This document shows positions 60,602 to 64,000 of a stretch of 64,000 nucleotides of DNA, one piece after another (position 1 is the stretch's first letter; every line of letters starts with the position of its first letter). The DNA is taken from the NCBI GenBank assembly GCA_035546335.1, contig DATKDP010000056.1:124001-188000 (forward strand), in the 5' to 3' direction. The stretch comes from DATKDP01 sp035546335 (GTDB lineage: Bacteria; Acidobacteriota; Thermoanaerobaculia; Gp7-AA8). Below the pieces are notes generated by a model, which was given only the letters and a program-made list of their open reading frames with translations, was not told where the DNA came from and did no database searches. The translations under genes and the position numbers were made by a program.

Positions 60602-60891
60602 TGGACGATCCACTGCGCGTCGGAGACGAGACAGACACCACCCGTCCGTTGAAGCACGGGGCGGATCGCTTCGGCGATGCGACCCACGTCGTCCTCCCCG
60701 CACGCCGTCATCACATAGCTGTTCTTGAACACGTCGGTCAGCTCGTCACCCGCCCGCGTGCCGCGCTCTCCCTTCCCTGTCACCTCGCGAATGACCGTGT
60801 ATCCCGAAACGCCGAGCTCGTCGAGAATGTGAAGGACGCGTTTGAGCTCCAGCGAGTCGGTGACGATCTCGACTCTCTTGATCGGCTTCAT
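60598..60891 (-). CDS. sbtB: SbtB-like PII-family regulator
   Basis: 97 residues. Short PII-like fold: KRVEIVTDSLELKRVLHILD, GVSGYTVIREVTGKGERG as the T-loop start, and SYVMTACGEDDVGRIAEAI. The cyanobacterial SbtB C-terminal CGPxGC redox loop is absent; it ends VSDAQWIVH. PII-like proteins of this kind bind adenyl nucleotides and control the SbtA transporter. ATG one base after the sbtA stop. Confidence 0.88.
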   Translation of the reverse strand: MKPIKRVEIVTDSLELKRVLHILDELGVSGYTVIREVTGKGERGTRAGDELTDVFKNSYVMTACGEDDVGRIAEAIRPVLQRTGGVCLVSDAQWIVH

Positions 60892-60892
60892 C

Positions 60893-61861
60893 TCACCTCC
60901 AGAACAGCTCGATGATCTGCATGTAAAGCGGAAGACCCACCACGATGTTGAACGGGAATGTGATCGCAAGGGACATCGGGACGTAGAGGCTGGGATTCGC
61001 GTCGGGGATCGACAGGCGCATCGCCGCCGGCACGGCGATGTAGGAAGCGCTCGCGCAGAGAACCGCGAACATCAGCGCATCGCCTCGCGACATGCCGATC
61101 AGATTGGCGATGGCGATCGCCGCCATCGCATTCACCATCGGAATCACGATCGCGAACAGCGTCAGAAACAACCCGCCGCGCCGGAGATCACCGAGCCGGC
61201 GCGCAGCGATCAGGCCCATGTCGAGGAGAAAAAACGCCAGCATCCCCTTGAAGATGTCTTCGGCGAACGGCGCGAGCGCCGATGCCCCCTCGGCTCCCGT
61301 CAGCACGCCGATCATCAGGCTCCCGAGGATGAGAAAGACCGATCCGTTGAGGAATGCCTCGCGCAGGACCTCACCCCATGCGATCCCACGCCTCTCACCA
61401 CGCGCGTGGATGTTGTACAACAGGACGCCGACGACGATCGCCGGCGACTCCATCAGCGCCATGGCCGCCACCAGATGCCCTCCGAATCCGACATCGAGTC
61501 GCTGCAGAAACGACGCGGCGGTGATGAACGTCACGGCACTGATCGAACCGTAGGTCGCTGCGATCGCCGCGGCATCGGCCACCGGCAGCTTCACGCGGAG
61601 AATGAAAAAACTGTAGAGCGGAACGAGGAATGCCATCGCCATCGCAGCCGCGAGAGCGATGCCCACCTCGGACGTCAAGCCGCTCTCGTGCAGCTCGGTA
61701 CCGCCTCGAAATCCGATGGCGAAGAGGAGATAGAGCGAGAGGAACTTCGGAATCGGCTGGGGAATCTCGAGATCCGATCTCACGGCGACTGCGAGCACAC
61801 CGAGAAAGAAGAAGAGAATCGGCGGGCTCAGAAGATTCGAAAGAATCAGATTCGTATCCAT
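60893..61861 (-). CDS. sbtA: SbtA-like sodium-dependent bicarbonate transporter
   Basis: 322 residues, about ten hydrophobic helices. FLSLYLLFAIGFRGGTELH, YGSISAVTFITAASFL and the FKGMLAFFLLDMGLIAA block match the SbtA family of bicarbonate transporters. ATG 61861 lies 7 bp after the upstream EAL gene and shares its transcript. Confidence 0.93.
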   Translation of the reverse strand: MDTNLILSNLLSPPILFFFLGVLAVAVRSDLEIPQPIPKFLSLYLLFAIGFRGGTELHESGLTSEVGIALAAAMAMAFLVPLYSFFILRVKLPVADAAAIAATYGSISAVTFITAASFLQRLDVGFGGHLVAAMALMESPAIVVGVLLYNIHARGERRGIAWGEVLREAFLNGSVFLILGSLMIGVLTGAEGASALAPFAEDIFKGMLAFFLLDMGLIAARRLGDLRRGGLFLTLFAIVIPMVNAMAAIAIANLIGMSRGDALMFAVLCASASYIAVPAAMRLSIPDANPSLYVPMSLAITFPFNIVVGLPLYMQIIELFWR

Positions 61862-61868
61862 GATGGCG

Positions 61869-64000
61869 TCATCCGGCTGGAGGCCGGGGACGGGCGACGT
61901 CCGCGCTCGTTGCGGCCTCGGCTCCGCGCGCCTTTTTCACCGCCTCGACGCCCCAGCCGGTCTCGATCAACCATGCGATCAGCTCCTCCGCCGGCAGCGG
62001 CGGACTGAGCAGATGACCCTGGGCGAGATCGCAACCGAGAACTTCGAGCATGCGCCACTCTTCGTTGCTCTGCAGTCCTTCGGCGACGACCTGTCGCCCG
62101 AGATCGTGAGCGAGATCGATCATCGCTCGCACGATGGCCGCATCGCCCGAGTTGGTCGTCATCCCCTGAATGAAGGATTTGTCGATCTTGATCTCGTCGA
62201 TGGGAAGCTGGCGCAGGTGGGTCAGAGACGAATAGCCGGTTCCGAAGTCATCGAGCGAGAGCCGGACGCCGAGGGTCTGCAGAAGCGAGATGATCGCCAG
62301 CACGTGCGGTGGATCGGCGAGGATACTGCTCTCGGTGATCTCGAGCTTCAGGACATTCGGATCAACGTTCCAGCGGTCGAGCATCTCGGCGATGACTTCC
62401 GGAAGGAACGTCTCCTGAAGACTTCGCGCCGAAAGATTGACTGCGACATGGATCGGATAGCCTTCATCATGCCACTCGCGCGTCTGCCGGAGCGCAGTGT
62501 TGAGCACCCAGTTCGTGAGCGGCTTGATCAGACCAGTGCGCTCCGCGAGGGGAATGAACAGGTCGGGGAGCATCAAGCCTTCGGTCGGATGATTCCAGCG
62601 CACGAGCGCCTCGACCCGCGTGACGAGTCCGGTACGCATGTGAATCTTCGGCTGATAGTGAAGTACCAGCTGCTCTTGTTCGAGGCCCTCTTTGAGATCG
62701 ACGGCGAGAGCGAGACGAGCGGGAGTGTGGTCGTCCCGCTCGACGGCATAGATGAAATAGCCGCTGTTCGAATGCTTCGCGAAATACATCGCCACGTCCG
62801 CCTTGCGAAGCAATGTCGAGCTGTCGGTTCCATGAAGGGGGAAGAGTGCGATTCCGACGCTGGCACCGACATCGAATCGCTGCCCTTCCACCTCGAATGA
62901 GGTCTCGAGCGATTTCAACACTTTCCTCGCCACACGCGACGCCGCCTTCGCGTCGCTGACGTGCGGCAGGAGGACCGCGAACTCGTCTCCTCCGAGCCTT
63001 GCCACGGTGTCGGGGCTGCGAACCTGCTGGCCGATGCGCGTGGCAACCTGCTGGAGAAGAAGATCGCCGTACTGATGGCCGAAGGTGTCGTTGACCTCCT
63101 TGAAGCGGTCGAGGTCCATGACCAGCAGCGCCAGCTGGCCTTCCTCCCGCTGTGCGACCTGAATCGCCTGCTCGAGACGGTCCAGGAGCAGCGTTCGATT
63201 CGGCAGGCCGGTCAGCACATCGTGGAGCGCCTGCCGCTCGAGAGCCGCCAGTTGAGCCTTCCGTTCGCTGACGTCGCGCAGGACTGCGACCCAGTGCGGG
63301 GAGAGAGAATCCCCGGCGATGGGCATGAAGTTCATCTCGAGCGCGATCTCCGATCCGTCGGTCCGGATCGCGGTCACTTCCGCTTCGAACGACTTTTCCT
63401 CGGCGAGATGGCGCAGCAGGTCGTCGAAGACGTGGCGATCCTTCGCCGCGATCTGCAGCACGCTCAGCGTCTTTCCCACGGTGTCGTGCGCTTCGAGGCC
63501 CGTCATTCTGCAGAAGCCTTCGTTGACGAACGAGATCCGAGGCTTCTTTCCTTCTTTCGATGCGCGCAGGATGAGGACTCCTTCCACGGCGTTCTGCACG
63601 GCGAGACCCAGAAGCCGCAACTGCTGTTCGACCGCCTGTCGATCCTCGATCTCCCGGCGAAGCCGCTCGTTGGCGTCGCGTAGCTCCGCGGTCCTCTCCG
63701 CGACGCGAATTTCCAGCGTGTCGCGGGAGCTGCGCAGCTCGTCCTCCATCCGCTTGCGCTGAAAAAATTCGGGAATGGAGATCGTCGCTCCGTCCCGCCG
63801 GCGACCTCCCCTCTGGAGCCGCGCCAGATGTTCCTCGATCCTCGAAGGGGGCGCCATGACGAACCGGCAATGGCGGCCGCCGCTGGCGAGGCATTCGATC
63901 TCCGCGGCGACCAGCGGCAAGCCGAAGCTCTCCTCGCACCATCCCGAGGAGTATCCGGCGTTCATGATGCAGACAGGCGTGTCACTCTTTCGACCGCGCT
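61869..64000 (-). CDS. V4R-PAS-GGDEF-EAL protein, 5' end outside window
   Basis: At least 709 residues shown; the frame stays open to the window edge, so the N-terminus is missing. Visible N-terminus GYSSGWCEESFGLPL and CLASGGRHCRFVM is the end of a V4R (4-vinyl reductase) ligand domain. A coiled-coil, a PAS domain (ISFVNEGFCRMTGLEAHD), an active GGDEF (RLGGDEFAVLLP) and an EAL domain (VEALVRW, DDFGTGYSSL) follow. Bifunctional c-di-GMP enzyme that can sense a small hydrophobic or redox ligand. Upstream of sbtA. Confidence 0.92.
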   Translation of the reverse strand, partial: RGRKSDTPVCIMNAGYSSGWCEESFGLPLVAAEIECLASGGRHCRFVMAPPSRIEEHLARLQRGGRRRDGATISIPEFFQRKRMEDELRSSRDTLEIRVAERTAELRDANERLRREIEDRQAVEQQLRLLGLAVQNAVEGVLILRASKEGKKPRISFVNEGFCRMTGLEAHDTVGKTLSVLQIAAKDRHVFDDLLRHLAEEKSFEAEVTAIRTDGSEIALEMNFMPIAGDSLSPHWVAVLRDVSERKAQLAALERQALHDVLTGLPNRTLLLDRLEQAIQVAQREEGQLALLVMDLDRFKEVNDTFGHQYGDLLLQQVATRIGQQVRSPDTVARLGGDEFAVLLPHVSDAKAASRVARKVLKSLETSFEVEGQRFDVGASVGIALFPLHGTDSSTLLRKADVAMYFAKHSNSGYFIYAVERDDHTPARLALAVDLKEGLEQEQLVLHYQPKIHMRTGLVTRVEALVRWNHPTEGLMLPDLFIPLAERTGLIKPLTNWVLNTALRQTREWHDEGYPIHVAVNLSARSLQETFLPEVIAEMLDRWNVDPNVLKLEITESSILADPPHVLAIISLLQTLGVRLSLDDFGTGYSSLTHLRQLPIDEIKIDKSFIQGMTTNSGDAAIVRAMIDLAHDLGRQVVAEGLQSNEEWRMLEVLGCDLAQGHLLSPPLPAEELIAWLIETGWGVEAVKKARGAEAATSADVARPRPPAG

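Overview
The window is a dense, high-GC stretch of a Gram-negative chromosome. Outer-membrane biogenesis genes (TamB-like AsmA giant plus Omp85/TamA), a FadL-type porin, lipoproteins and prepilin-like proteins point to a diderm. The gene set (rplU-rpmA-obgE-nadD-rsfS-rlmH block with an embedded sigma-54 activator, a Chlamydia-style long GreA, a bacterial kynurenine pathway, paired M16 proteases, PilR-like regulator) suggests an Acidobacteriota-like heterotroph. This placement is inference from gene content only. I see no rRNA, tRNA, CRISPR array, transposase or prophage.

Layout. 0-3.2 kb: a degenerate rhomboid, a DUF192 lipoprotein and a PilR-like sigma-54 response regulator, all on minus. 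3.2-4.8 kb: a divergent secreted cohesin-like protein. 4.8-7.1 kb: a minus operon of nucleotidyltransferase, metallophosphoesterase and superoxide dismutase. 7.3-12.2 kb: an active/inactive M16 protease pair, a DUF5996 protein and a VanX-type dipeptidase. 12.2-16.1 kb: CBS protein, FadL porin and proS on minus. 16.3-25.4 kb: a long run of mostly overlapping plus-strand genes: lytic transglycosylase, yqeY, pyrE, a biotin carrier, HMG-CoA lyase, thioesterase, SirB1-like protein, ThiS and glycerate kinase. 25.4-32.5 kb: tamB and tamA. 33-41.5 kb: minus-strand housekeeping genes (holA; the rplU-to-dksA block; an acyl-CoA carboxyltransferase). 41.7-44 kb: a 52-residue gene closed by a strong terminator, then the long GreA. 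44-45.8 kb: ferredoxin and gltX. 46.3-48.4 kb: three prepilin-like proteins coupled to a tungstate-binding-like lipoprotein. 48.7-55.2 kb: a GGDEF/EAL protein, a second-class EF-G and a membrane Ser/Thr kinase. 55.3-59.5 kb: four overlapping kynurenine catabolic genes. 59.6-64 kb: a minus operon of V4R-PAS-GGDEF-EAL protein (cut by the window end), SbtA-like bicarbonate transporter, SbtB-like PII protein and a D-amino-acid oxidase.

How genes work together. The kynurenine cluster carries kynurenine through 3-hydroxykynurenine and 3-hydroxyanthranilate to 2-aminomuconate semialdehyde. ACMSD diverts flux away from quinolinate and NAD, so this is a catabolic set. HMG-CoA lyase next to a biotin carrier, plus a separate carboxyltransferase beta subunit, fits branched-chain amino acid and propionate catabolism. 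M16 proteases, VanX-like dipeptidase and D-amino-acid oxidase fit a peptide- and amino-acid-consuming lifestyle.

The most unusual layer is non-coding: several families of short palindromic or tandem repeats. Two ~260-bp composite elements (arm A - core B - arm A) bracket the prepilin/TupA operon. Repeats also supply the last codons or stop codon of several genes (proS, tupA, the VanX-like gene). A few GTG-start genes without a Shine-Dalgarno have a -10-like box 6-8 nt upstream, suggesting leaderless mRNAs.
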